The notes beneath the pieces were generated by a model. It saw only the letters and a list, made by a program, of their open reading frames with translations. It had not been told where the DNA came from and searched no databases. DNA of 64,000 nt, taken from the NCBI RefSeq assembly GCF_002165775.1, contig NZ_NDYP01000007.1, positions 62,001-126,000 of the forward strand, written 5' to 3'. The translations under genes were made by a program, and so were the position numbers. This DNA comes from Campylobacter concisus. Lineage in GTDB: Bacteria > Campylobacterota > Campylobacteria > Campylobacterales > Campylobacteraceae. Shown here piece by piece: positions 17,885 through 27,303 of the stretch. Each line of letters starts with the position of its first letter. Position 1 is the stretch's first letter.

Positions 17885-18738
17885 GCAATAATATACGCCT
17901 TGCCCCTCTTGTCCCTCACCTTTTCAAAGTAGCTAAGCGCCAAGGCTAACGCCCAAAAGCGGTCTGCGTGTCCGTGTTCGTTGCGGTCGCTGTCGTAGGT
18001 AAAGCTTTTAGCGCCGGCTTTTCGCTTTATAGCGTGAAGATCGGCTATTAATGCCGGATCGTTTGGTATGATTATACTTTTATCTTCAAAGTGCTTTTTT
18101 AAATTTAGAGCCATAGCTTCTTTGCTGTTTTGTGTAAAATAGATCCCTTGCACCCTTGAAGGAAAGCGCCTTTTTACCTTTTCGGCTACGCTCATGCCGA
18201 TACCGGTTTTATCTATCTTTTGCATAGCCAAAGGGTTTAGGCGCAAAAAGTCTATGAGTAAATTTTCTTGCGTTTCAAAGCTTGCTTTGGCAATAACGTC
18301 TAGCACGCTTAGCTTCTTTACGCCGCCTTCGTCGTATACGGCTATATGAGCCGATCTATCTTTCGTACGGTCGACGTCAAATCCCGCATATTGCGGAACG
18401 CTTTTAGCCGGAAGTGCCGGCGCATAGTCTTTTATACAACTTTTTATAAGTTCCACGCTTAAAAGCGCGTTTTCGTCGTCTATGAATTGGCACTCGTACA
18501 CACTCGCCCATGTATCGGCGTCAAAAAGATCGCGCATAGTTTCAAGATCGAAATTTAGTCCGTCCTCTATGGCCCTGTAAATATCTACTCTATGCCTTGA
18601 AAACATATAGTATTTTGTTTCGTTATCGAATAGCTCGTGAAATAGCGAATTCTCTTCAAACGGAGTAGATAGGATAGTGAGGCTACCCGCTACCGCGCCG
18701 ATAGAGGGTACGAAAGCGTGCCAGATACGCTTTTGATT
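17881..18738 (-). pseudogene. Truncated Mu-like phage terminase large subunit
   Basis: Continuous frame from about 18738 to 17881. It opens with RIWHAFVPSIGAVAG and LTILSTPFEENSLF, the end of the ATPase domain, then YYMFSRHRVDIY, a nuclease domain with AGFDVDRTKDRSAHI, and a closing HADRFWALALALS. These fit Mu-like gp28 terminases. The first 200 or so residues with Walker A and B are missing: the frame stops where an IS transposase fragment begins. Higher G+C than the ABC-3C genes. Confidence 0.75.
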
Positions 18739-18880
18739 TTAGAATGTTTCACTCTATAATGAGCTTTAGCTCCAAAACCAACCAAACCATCATAAGCCCT
18801 CCAGCAATCAGAATAAATAGTAGAACCATCAAGCTCGCTATACTGCGATAATATAGCTGTAAGATATATGCAGAGCTATT
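18739..18880 (-). pseudogene. IS1595-family transposase fragment
   Basis: Reads NSSAYILQL, shifts frame, then SELDGSTIYSDCWRAYDGL and GAKAHYRVKHS, the central part of an ISXO2/IS1595-type transposase (DDE fold, Asp in YSDCW). It is a diverged second copy of the element at 19110-19691. It abuts the terminase remnant on one side and a metallophosphoesterase remnant on the other. Confidence 0.65.
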
Positions 18881-18885
18881 CCGCT

Positions 18886-19020
18886 CTCGCCGAAAACATC
18901 TATAAAATTACCAGTTATACAAATAACGTCAAAATTTGGTTTAATATCTTTGATAAATTTGAACCACGATTTATTAAAACAGAAATCCGTTGCGTGAATA
19001 GTTTTTTTTGGGAAAATCTT
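18886..19020 (-). pseudogene. N-terminal fragment of a calcineurin-like phosphoesterase
   Basis: Reads TIHATDFCFNKSWF, KPNFDVICITGNFIDVFGE: the D-x-[HF] and GDxxD-like blocks of metallophosphoesterases, with changes at metal residues. Cut off by the transposase fragment. A C-terminal portion of a related gene lies on the other strand at 20811-21242, so these are remnants of duplicated, inverted copies. Confidence 0.5.
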
Positions 19021-19070
19021 GAATTTTATTGAAATTTTGGTATGAGTCGTATAAAAACATTAGGCTCAAG
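19018..19070 (+). repeat. Left arm of a 53-bp inverted repeat
   Basis: Matches the reverse complement of 20758-20810 with one mismatch. Beyond the 53 bp, inward similarity persists weakly, because both arms carry the start region of the same MFS gene (MSRIKTLGS). It is thus one end of an inverted duplication. Confidence 0.75.
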
Positions 19071-19187
19071 ATAAGCTAAGCGGATTTTTAGCTGTGACTT
19101 CGTCTTGCTACTTATAAGACCTCTTATCAATTTTAATAATTTCTGATATAAGCTTTCCTGTGTGGTTTTAGTATTATATCTAAACTC

Positions 19188-19219
19188 TACTTCGCTACGC
19201 TCGTAGCTGCAAGTAGAAC
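19188..19219 (+). repeat. 32-bp palindromic mini-insert, copy 3
   Basis: Inserted after the KEC codons near the end of the transposase; excising exactly 32 bases rejoins KEC to EFRYNTK. It starts TACTTCGCTACGCTCGTAGC and ends in AAGTAGAAC, with internal dyad symmetry. Opposite orientation to the other two copies. Confidence 0.7.
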
Positions 19220-19534
19220 GCATTCCTTTATGTGCAACAGAAAATTCTCTTTCTTAATGCCTTTAAATTTAGATAATCTATGCTTAGCATATCCCCAGAA
19301 ATTCTCAATGCCGTTTATATGGTTTTTACCATTAGCGAATTCGTTTTTGGAGTGTTTTACCCTGCAATAAGCCTTCGCTCCGTAATCAACTAAGCCATCA
19401 TAGGCTTTCCAGCAATCAGAGTATATAGTAGAGCTATCAAGCTCACTAAATTCCTTCAGTATCGGCAATAGCTCATTAGCAGAGCAGTTTTTAACTATTT
19501 GGGTATAGATCTTACCGTTACGCTTTAGCATTCC

Positions 19535-19566
19535 GTCTATTTACAGCTACGGGCGTAGCGAAATAG
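19535..19566 (-). repeat. 32-bp palindromic mini-insert, copy 2
   Basis: Lies between codons for TPVF and GMLKRNGK of the transposase. Reading the minus strand it is CTATTTCGCTACGCCCGTAG followed by CTGTAAATAGAC. Precise removal restores the frame. The ends CTATTT/AAATAG pair. Confidence 0.7.
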
Positions 19567-19626
19567 AAATACTGGTGTTTTATTTGCTGCGCCTCTACCT
19601 CTTTTTCCTCTTACTCGCTTAGCTCC

Positions 19627-19658
19627 GTTCTGCTCGCAGTTACGAGCGAAGCGAAGTA
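19627..19658 (-). repeat. 32-bp palindromic mini-insert, copy 1
   Basis: Lies after the DESYF codons. Minus strand begins TACTTCGCTTCGCTCGTAAC and ends GAGCAGAAC. Removal of 32 bases rejoins F to GAKRVRGKRG, the expected family sequence. Confidence 0.7.
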
Positions 19659-19691
19659 AAAGTAGCTTTCATCTATTTCAAAGCAAGGCTT

Positions 19692-19996
19692 CTAGGCGAG
19701 CTTATTTTACTCGTTCGCTTAACGCTCGGGTTCAAATGCAATCTTTTACGCGAGTTTTTAAACTTTGGAGAAAATTTGCACCAATCTTTTACTTAAATTT
19801 AAAGCCCGTTTGCGAGCTTAAATTTAGCTTTGCGGCTCGGGACAAGCCCAAAAACTGCGCGCAAAAATAAATCAGGCAGGCAAACTAAGTATTTTACGGC
19901 GTAAATTGAGCCCGTCGATGCGAAATTTAAAATTTCAAATCGTTTGCTAAATGCGACCGCGCAGTATCTCTTAAAAAAGAGAACAATACGCTAAAT
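19692..19996. other. Gene-free stretch between IS and MFS remnants
   Basis: About 300 bases. Repeated short TTAAATTTAAAGC/GCTTAAATTTAGC blocks make weak inverted repeats; no gene or IS end recognised. Confidence 0.4.
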
Positions 19997-20786
19997 TTAA
20001 CTATCTTTTCGGCCTAAAAGCGCTACCGCGCTCAAAATCGCCGCCGCGCCGCTTATCAAAAACGCAGCCAAAGAAGTGGCGCCTAGAGAGAATTTATCTA
20101 GCGCATAGCCTCCGAATAACGCCCCAAGAGCTATGCCCGCGTTAAACGATGATGCGATATCGCCGGCGTTTGGAGCATACTTTTTAGCTAGAATCAAGAT
20201 CAAGGACTGAAGTACGGGCACGCTTATAAATGCCGCTAAACCCATCAAAGCCACACTTATTGGCCCCAAAACGAGATTGCTTTGCGTAAAATAAAATCCC
20301 AAAAGCACCGCCGACTGAGCCGTAAATATCCAAAAGACGGATTTGGCCGGGTTTTTGTCGCCGAATTTACCTCCTAAAGAGTTGCCGACGGCTATCATCA
20401 CGCCGTATCCGACCAGCACTATGCTTACATATTTAGAGCTTATGCCGGTGATTTCTTGTAGGATCGGCGATAAATACATAAACGTCGCAAACGTCCCGCC
20501 GTATCCCAAGATCGTAACGAGAAGAACCAATAAAATTTTGTCGTTTGCAGCTAGCTTTAGCTGTTCTTTGACGCCAGGCGCGGTAGTCGCTTTTTGGCTA
20601 GGTACTTGGATCGCCGTCATAGCTAGCGATACCAAAGAGACAACAACGATGCCCAAAAAAAGGCACCCTCAAGTCGAACGTATCGCTAAGATACGTTCCA
20701 AAAGGCGCTCCTATGGCGGTGGCTACGGTAAAACCGCTAAAAATAAAAGCTATCGCGCTTGAGCCTAATGTTTTTATACGACTCAT
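19997..20786 (-). pseudogene. MFS transporter (AraJ/sugar-efflux-like), truncated and frameshifted
   Basis: From 20786 the frame reads an internal MFS helix (SSAIAFIFSGFTVATAIGAP, GTYLSDTFDLRVPFF) and then shifts at a run of seven A (20655-20661 on the plus strand) into a 219-aa frame with six more helices and GGKFGDKNP. Six bases in that run would rejoin the frames as PFLGIVVVSL. Roughly the first 110 residues expected of the family are absent. A drug or sugar efflux permease remnant. Confidence 0.7.
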
Positions 20787-20810
20787 ACTAAAATTTCAAT
20801 AAAATTCAAG
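20758..20810 (-). repeat. Right arm of a 53-bp inverted repeat
   Basis: Partner of 19018-19070, one mismatch. Contains the first codons of the MFS remnant and the start region of the phosphoesterase remnant that runs the other way. Confidence 0.75.
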
Positions 20811-21242
20811 GCACCCCAATGACAATCCTCTACGCGACAGATTTGTTTGCAGTGACAATCACGACGTAGGGCTGGCTTACGAGCAAGAGTGGCTAAACGA
20901 TATCTTAAATATTTACGCTGATAATGCCGTAAAAGAAATAGACGGAATAAAATTCGGTTGCGCTACATATTTGAGGCCTAGCTATGAAAATTTGCCCCAG
21001 TGTGATGTTTTGCTATCTCATGTACCGCCTGCATACACAAAGGCTTCCGTGGGCGCTAGCAGCGATAATTACGGTAGCGAAAAGCTTTATAACGCTATTA
21101 GCAAGCGCGTCATAGCTCCACTTCTTTGCAGACATATTCATAGTCCATTAAAAAATATATGCAGGCTAAAACACACTATGATTTATAACCCGGTTACGAC
21201 AAGAATTTAAAAGACCCAAAAATTAGCGTTGTGGAGGCGTGA
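20811..21242 (+). pseudogene. Calcineurin-like phosphoesterase, C-terminal remnant
   Basis: After a broken start (MTILYATDL, then a deletion) the frame reads RFVCSDNHDVGLAYEQEW, ATYLRPSYENLPQCDVLLSH, then CRHIHSPLKNIC and, after one more frameshift near 21192, NLKDPKISVVEA and a stop. NHD, LLSHVPP and the (G)H-x-H motif are metallophosphoesterase blocks. The usual GNHD and GHxH have become DNHD and RHIH, consistent with decay. Confidence 0.6.
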
Positions 21243-21329
21243 AACCGTAAATTTGACCTTTGGCAAAAATAATATCAATTGTGCTATATTAAGTAAAAAT
21301 TTAAGGAACAAAAAATAACGAATGCTGTT

Positions 21330-21647
21330 ATGCTTCAAACTAAAGACGGCTTTACGCTGACTAGTGATGTTATTAACGCTATGAAGCAGCTATTTGGCGA
21401 AAAAATCAACGTAATAGAACTTGACGGCGATACGATCGAGGTGCTTAGCGACGAGATAAGCCGGACGCCCTTGGTTCAAGTCTCCCCCGTGACACCAGAA
21501 TACACTATTTTAGGCACTAGTAGTGATGCTTTTGTTCTTTCCCTTTCTTTAAAATTTCCTTTAAGAGTGGAACACTTAGTTACTAAAGTGGGACAGTCTC
21601 TTAAAAATTCCAACGATTATAAAGTCATCACCCTTTTAATATCATAA
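21330..21647 (+). CDS. Hypothetical protein, 105 aa
   Basis: No family recognised. Starts like a small regulatory or substrate-binding protein (MLQTKDGFTLTSDVINAMKQ) and ends in a beta-rich tail. The ATG at 21330 has no ribosome binding site. In-frame ATA at 21315 stands just after AAGGAACAAAAA, so the gene may once have begun with ATG there. Probably a remnant or a small cargo gene. Confidence 0.4.
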   Translation: MLQTKDGFTLTSDVINAMKQLFGEKINVIELDGDTIEVLSDEISRTPLVQVSPVTPEYTILGTSSDAFVLSLSLKFPLRVEHLVTKVGQSLKNSNDYKVITLLIS

Positions 21648-21917
21648 AAATAGATTTGCTTTAAATTTCTACTTCTAGCTTTTTATCTCAAACTCCTTTA
21701 AATACACACTTTTAATCTCCATCATTTTAATATTTTTAATTTTCTTTCTTAAAAAATAAACTTTTTTACAAAATTTTGCATTTCTAGCTGAAATTTTTTT
21801 CAAAATTGGTGTAATTACTATAAATATATTTTAAAAGGAAGAAAATGAAAATTTTTTCATTGATAGTAACTAGCACTACTAGTACGAAAGAATGTTTATA
21901 TGGTGAGGTGATTTGCC

Positions 21918-23333
21918 ATGGCTAATGCATATATAATAAACGATCATAACCTAGTTTTAAACGTGAGGTCAGATTTTTTAACATATGGTAGAACCATAGG
22001 TAGATTTGCACATGCATGTCGTGAGAAAAATCAAACCGAGCATATAAAGTATCTCAACAAAACCCCAGCCACTATTAATCGTTACAAGCTCCTAAGCGAA
22101 TTTAATGGCAATGGCAATATGAGAGATGCTAACAGCAAAGATGATGAGCTGCATAATATAGCCTTTGTAAAGAATTTCCTTAAAGGTTTTCAAGAAAGCT
22201 TTAAAGAGGACTATACCGCGCAGTCTTATACACAAAAACGAAAGGGTATAGAAACTCTTATAAATAAGTCTTGGCGCAAAGATATGGCTGGTTTTTGTGA
22301 GATTATCATCACGTTTGGCACAGATAGGAAGAAAAAGCCAAAAGAAGGATTAAGCGAAGAAGAGTCAAAATTTGTAAATGAAAACATACACATGGATAGA
22401 GTAATGAGATTTGTAAATGCATACTGCTCAAAATATGGTGTAAAGTGCCTGCTCATAGCTGAACACAATGATGAGAAGACCAAACACTATCAGATAATCT
22501 TTACAAACTATAACTTTGAGAAGCATGCAAATTTGAGATTTAGCGGTAGGGCATAAACAGCAAAATTTGGCCAAGAGCTACAAGATATGGGCGCAGAGGC
22601 ATTTAAAGGCCAGGTACTTCGCGGCAAACCAAGCAATAATAGACACAAGAGCTTAACCCAAATGCACCAAATAGCAAGTGAATATAAGAGCGAGAAAGAG
22701 TTAAAGGGCAAGATTAGAGAGTTTGTGGAAAAGAGAGTAAATAAGTATATGACAAAGGAAAAATTTTTATGGTTTGATGAGCATTTTAGGATAGAAGCTG
22801 ATAAAAAAGAGGCTTATTTATCTAGTCTTACAAATTTAGTTTATGAACAAATGCAAGATAACATAACCATCACATCTGATGAGCAGCTAAAAGAACAAGT
22901 AGTGCTTCTTGCTGGGCAAGTAACAGAACAAAACAAGATCATAGAAGAAAATAAAGAGAAAAGCATAGAAGTCTTAAGAGAAAAAGAACAGCTAGAAAAA
23001 GAGCTAGATGATTTAAAAGAAACCCAAGCTGAGCAAGATAATGAGATAACGTATCTTAAAAACAGACTAAAAGCATATACTAATCAGCAAACAAAGATAG
23101 ATGAACAAAATGCATTGATGAAGAACAAAGACATAGAAAATCAATCTCTAACACGTAAAACTGAAAGTTTGCAAAAAGAAAATTCTAAGCTAAAAGACTC
23201 CAATAACAAACATATAGGTCTTTTACTAGAAATAGCAAGTACCAATCCTGAGCTAAGAGATATGATAGCAAATGAAATTCCAGAGCTAAGGAGTAAATTT
23301 ATAAAAGATGATGCTGGGATGGAGATGGGGTAA
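21918..23333 (+). pseudogene. Mob/Pre-like mobilization protein interrupted by one TAA
   Basis: Two pieces (21918-22556 and from 22557 on) are in the same frame, separated by a single TAA. The first has RTIGRFAHACREKNQTEHIKY, a late core reading LLIAEHNDEKTKHYQII, similar to the H-x-DE-xT-H motif of Mob/Pre relaxases but with the last His changed. After the stop comes KFGQELQDMGAEAFKGQVL and about 240 residues of coiled coil, the usual layout for these plasmid or transposon mobilization proteins. A read-through or restored AAA would give about 470 aa. Confidence 0.5.
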
Positions 23334-24264
23334 AAAGTATTCTTAAAATTTACAATGCAAAATCTATAAATTTAAACTATCCAGATCAAGCTAACCATGT
23401 AAATTCTATGTAGTAAAAATTTACATGGACTTGCAATATCGCGACATACTCTACGTAACACTCCTATATCTCATATAGACATACTCGTAAATTTTTCTCT
23501 CTACATACTGAGATACTTATATTATCATAACAATTAAGTAACTCTCCCTAGAGTGTATCGAAAAAGAGATTATCTACATCGGAAAATTTTAATCTTATCT
23601 TGCTCGATAGAGTAGCTCCTATTTCTTTTATCTTTTTTTATGTCGTTTTTAATAAAAAATACATAAAAACACTTTACTTAAAAATGTAGAGATATAAAAA
23701 GAAAATTTATAATATATTGAATACCGAATCTAAATCAAATATTACATAATAATAGTGGAAATAATATTCCATATAACTATATAGAATATTTTATTACTTC
23801 ATATCAAGTTTATTTAAAAATTATTGCACTATAATTTTTTTAATTTTTGATATAAAAAATCATAATTATATCTATAAATATTTTAAATGAGATTAGCTAT
23901 CAGCCAAGTTGCTACGACAGTACTACTTTAAAATAGTGTAAATCCAGTATTGTAAAGTCTATAAAGGATCTGAGTTTTTGCTACTTTATATGTCAAATGT
24001 CGTTTAAGGTATATTCCTCAAAAATCAATTCGGTTGCATACCAAGGAATGATTGTTTTTAGAAGTAGACGTTTATAGATGAATTAAACTTTAAAAACACT
24101 GTAGCGTTAGATGGGATGCCAAGAATTCTTTTAAAAAGATAAGTTGAGTTTATCAGTAGAGAATATGTAAAAACGCTGGATCTCAATTTGGTATTGCATA
24201 TATTAGAAAGGGCGATATTTATTAGTTTTTAAGACAACTATATTATATAGTAAGGAGAGACAAT
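23334..24264. other. Long gene-poor region before the uptake operon
   Basis: About 930 bases, 75-80 percent A+T by eye, without open frames. From about 24085 to 24200 the plus strand reads short coding-like segments (LNFKNTVALDGMP, VEFISREYVKTLD) that could be the decayed end of an outer-membrane receptor, but this is weak. A TATTATATAG box 20 bases before the next gene may be a -10 element. Confidence 0.4.
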
Positions 24265-25227
24265 ATGAATAGACGTAGTTTTATGAGGCTTGGTGCAGCA
24301 TTAAGTGTAACAGCGATGGCTCCCAATCTTTTTGCGAAGGAAAACTTTACGATGTGGGGCGCGCCGGCGATCCCTAGCGTTATAATGGCCGTAGCAAGCA
24401 TGCAAGGCGAGCTAGCAAAGACTCATGACGTAAGGTTGCGTATTTGGAATAGTACGGATCAACTCCGAGCAGGCGTAGCTAATAGGGAAATAAAAATTAC
24501 TATGGCGCCATCAAACGTGGGAGCAAACATGCGAAATCACGGCTTAAATTTAGCTATGCTAAATTTGCTTAGCCTTGGTACGATACAAGCCATGGTAAAA
24601 GATGAGAATATAAAAACTTTTGAAGATTTTATCGGCAAAAAATTAATAATTCCTTTTAAGGGTGATATGCCTGATTTGGTTCTGCGAGCGCTTTGTAAAA
24701 AACGAGGAATAGATATTTCCAAAATAGACATTACGTATACGCAGACGCCGCCGGAAGCTGCAGGATTATTTTTACAAAAAGATTATGATATTTTAATCGC
24801 CCCTCAACCTCTTCCGGCAGCAACCATACTGCGCGGGAAGAAAATGGGGATAGCGGTACATTACGGAGTAGATATTCCTAAGGTCTGGGGAGAAAGCTTT
24901 AATACCAAGCCGTACATTCCGATGGCGGGCATTATAGTCGACGTAGATTTTTATAAAGCAAATTTGCCTCTATTTGATACGCTTCATAGCGACTTAACTA
25001 ACGCTCTATCTTGGATCAAAGATAATAAGCAAAGTGCTGCCAAAATAGGAGCCGAATATCTACCGGTTCCAGAGCCGGCACTGGTTAATGCATTTGATAG
25101 GGCAAATTTGACGGTAACAAAAGCTCGCGATATGCAAGATGAGATAATGTCATTTTTTGAAACTATTTTTGAGTTTAATCCAAAGCTTTTGGGCGGTAAG
25201 ATGCCCGACAAGAGTTTATTTCTATAA
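24265..25227 (+). CDS. ABC transporter substrate-binding protein, Tat-exported, SsuA/NMT1-like
   Basis: 320 aa. The N-terminus MNRRSFMRLGAALSVTA is a twin-arginine signal, unusual for this class and suggesting export of a folded, maybe cofactor-loaded protein. The body resembles the SsuA/ThiY (type II periplasmic) fold: GAPAIPSVIMAVASMQGE, FEDFIGKKLIIPFKGDMPD, and a hinge PPEAAGLFLQKDYDI. No matching SsuB/SsuC is adjacent; it leads an operon with a different transporter type. Ribosome site AAGGAG. Ligand unknown. Confidence 0.82.
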   Translation: MNRRSFMRLGAALSVTAMAPNLFAKENFTMWGAPAIPSVIMAVASMQGELAKTHDVRLRIWNSTDQLRAGVANREIKITMAPSNVGANMRNHGLNLAMLNLLSLGTIQAMVKDENIKTFEDFIGKKLIIPFKGDMPDLVLRALCKKRGIDISKIDITYTQTPPEAAGLFLQKDYDILIAPQPLPAATILRGKKMGIAVHYGVDIPKVWGESFNTKPYIPMAGIIVDVDFYKANLPLFDTLHSDLTNALSWIKDNKQSAAKIGAEYLPVPEPALVNAFDRANLTVTKARDMQDEIMSFFETIFEFNPKLLGGKMPDKSLFL

Positions 25228-25259
25228 TTAAAGATAAATTTATAAAAAAGGATAATGTC

Positions 25260-26309
25260 ATGTTAAAACATATTTTGTGTTTATTATTTGTTTCTCTAAA
25301 TATTTCGTTTGCTATGACAAACGAACAGATTGATGAATTTATATCAAAAAATAGCGTAGATATTCAGACTTTAAATGGAGTCCCAAATAAAGTTTACGCC
25401 AGTAATCCGCCGTTACTATTTTTGCTATATGCCGTTGCTCCCGAGAAAGTCAGCGGTATAAATTCTAGTTTCGGCAAAAGAGAAAAGCCGTATCTAAAAG
25501 AGAGCATGATTAACCAGCCGGTAGTAGGAGGATTTTTCGGGCAAGGCAAAATTCCAAATATGGAAATGCTTTTAAAGCTAGATCCTGATTTGATACTGGT
25601 AAATTCTGATTCTAAAAATACTCAAAAGAAATTCAAAGAAACCCTGGGTGAAATAAAAAAACCTATGCTGTACTTAAAAGGCTATGAATTAGAAGACTAT
25701 ATCGACTCTCTTGAAGTTTTGGGCAAAATTTTAGATAAGCAAGATAGAGCAAAAAAGCTAATAGAGTATTCTAAAAAAACCATGGATATTTCAAAAGAGC
25801 TTAATGAATATATAGCAAAAAACTCGGTTGTTAAGCCTAAAATATACTATGCCGAAGATCCCGACGGACTAGCTACCGAATGCGAGGGCTCATGGCACAC
25901 TAGGCTTATAGAGCTAAGCGGTGCCGAAAATGTGCATAAATGCAGCGGAAACCCGGATGCTACGGCTTATGGGCACATCAAAATTAGCTTTGAACAAATA
26001 GCCGAATACGATCCTGATATTATATTAATTTTCGAGAAGAGCTTTTATGATAAAATCTATGACGATCCTAAATGGCAAATACTAAAAGCCGTAAAAAATA
26101 AAAGAGCTTATTACTTACCTCGCGAACCGTTTTCTTGGTTTGATCGCCCGCCTTCATTTATGAGATTCATAGGGCTTAAATGGCTTATAAATTTAACTCA
26201 CCCTGATGTATTTAAATTCAATATGAATAAGGAAGTTAAGGACTTTTATAAATTATTCCTAGAGGTTGACATAAGCGATAACCAAGTAAAAGAGCTTATA
26301 GGTGAGTAA
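25260..26309 (+). CDS. Periplasmic binding protein for iron-siderophore or cobalamin-type ABC transport (BtuF/FepB-like)
   Basis: 349 aa with a signal peptide (about 18 residues). Type III binding-protein fold: VYASNPPLLFLLYAVAPEKV early, NMEMLLKLDPDLILVN, the long connecting helix, then KISFEQIAEYDPDIILIF. A WSWH-like ligand patch is suggested by EGSWHTRLIELSG and EPFSWFDRPPSF. Overlaps the permease gene by 8 bases. Ligand (heme, siderophore, nickel chelate or cobalamin) is not decided by sequence. Confidence 0.85.
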   Translation: MLKHILCLLFVSLNISFAMTNEQIDEFISKNSVDIQTLNGVPNKVYASNPPLLFLLYAVAPEKVSGINSSFGKREKPYLKESMINQPVVGGFFGQGKIPNMEMLLKLDPDLILVNSDSKNTQKKFKETLGEIKKPMLYLKGYELEDYIDSLEVLGKILDKQDRAKKLIEYSKKTMDISKELNEYIAKNSVVKPKIYYAEDPDGLATECEGSWHTRLIELSGAENVHKCSGNPDATAYGHIKISFEQIAEYDPDIILIFEKSFYDKIYDDPKWQILKAVKNKRAYYLPREPFSWFDRPPSFMRFIGLKWLINLTHPDVFKFNMNKEVKDFYKLFLEVDISDNQVKELIGE

Positions 26310-27303
26310 AAAAGCCTTTACGTTTTTAAGTATCTTATTACTAGGGTTTATGTTACTTTCGGTACTAATAGGAAAATACGGCTTTAATGTGGAAGATTAT
26401 CTGACGTATTTTAAAGCCGTTATAAAAGGCGAAGACTTAAAAAATTATCAAGTTATGCACACTTTGATAACGGAAATTCGCCTTCCTAGAATAATGGCCT
26501 GCATTATAATAGGTGCCAGTTTGGCTATTTCTGGCTCAGCATACCAAGCCATGTTTGTAAACCCTCTAGTAAGCCCGTCAATACTTGGGGTTTTAAGCGG
26601 TGCCGGATTCGGCGCCGCCATAGGAATGTTTTTTGGATTAAACGAATATCTCATTCAGCTTAGTACCTTTGCGTTTGGTTTTATAGCGGTACTAACGGCC
26701 TTAAGTATATCGGCTTTTTACTCGCGCTCAGGTAGTATTATAGTATTGGTTCTTGGTGGCGTTATTAGCGGTTCTCTTTTTACGTCCTTACTATCAGCAT
26801 TAAAATACGCAGCCGATCCAAACGACTCATTGCCGGCTATTACTTATTTTTTAATGGGTAGCCTAGGGTTTGCTTCGAAGAATTTTATTCAAATTTCGAT
26901 TCTACCGATGTTTGCAGGAATACTATTGTTAGCCTTTAGCGGCAAATATTTAAATGCGCTAAGTTTGGGAGAAGAAGAGGCCAAAAGTCTGGGCATAAAT
27001 GTTGCTATGGTTAAAATTTTCGTTATTTTGGTTGCTACTTTTATTAGCGCCTTAAGCGTAACGATAGCCGGCATTATCGGATGGATAGGTCTCATAGTCC
27101 CACATATGGCTCGTTTTATATTCGGGGCGGATAATCGTGCCGTATTGTCTAGTTCAGCTATGATAGGTGCTATATTTTTACTCTTTTGCGATAACTTTTC
27201 GAGACTTATGTTTACTTTTGAAGTCCCGATAGGTATAGTAACTTCACTGTTTGGAATACCTATATTTATTCTAGTGCTTCGTAGAGCTAAAAAGAGTTTT
27301 TAA
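26302..27303 (+). CDS. Iron/cobalamin-type ABC permease (FecCD family)
   Basis: 333 aa with nine or ten membrane helices. FecCD signatures: LRIMACIIIGASLAISGSAYQ-like start (RLPRIMACIIIGASLA), FVNPLVSPSILGVLSGAGFGA, ALSLGEEEAKSLGINV coupling helix, and AGIIGWIGLIVPHMARF near the end. GTG start inside the previous gene. Only one permease gene is present, so it would work as a homodimer. Confidence 0.92.
   Translation: MSKKAFTFLSILLLGFMLLSVLIGKYGFNVEDYLTYFKAVIKGEDLKNYQVMHTLITEIRLPRIMACIIIGASLAISGSAYQAMFVNPLVSPSILGVLSGAGFGAAIGMFFGLNEYLIQLSTFAFGFIAVLTALSISAFYSRSGSIIVLVLGGVISGSLFTSLLSALKYAADPNDSLPAITYFLMGSLGFASKNFIQISILPMFAGILLLAFSGKYLNALSLGEEEAKSLGINVAMVKIFVILVATFISALSVTIAGIIGWIGLIVPHMARFIFGADNRAVLSSSAMIGAIFLLFCDNFSRLMFTFEVPIGIVTSLFGIPIFILVLRRAKKSF

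Larger units (their letters stand above)
19110..19691 (-). pseudogene. IS1595-family transposase, truncated and carrying three 32-bp inserts
   Basis: Pieces read CFEIDESYF, RVRGKRGRGAANKTPVF, MLKRNGKIYTQIVKNC, SSTIYSDCWKAYDGL, NGIENFWGYAKHRLSKFKG and RYNTKTTQESLYQKLLKL: DDE catalytic domain of an ISXO2-like (IS1595) transposase. The N-terminal part is missing. Removing three 32-base segments (19188-19219, 19535-19566, 19627-19658) restores one uninterrupted frame. No terminal inverted repeats of an IS were found. Confidence 0.75.

Noticed and set aside
19026-19223. 65-codon frame
   Set aside because: It is the shifted end of the transposase after a 32-bp insert, not a separate gene.
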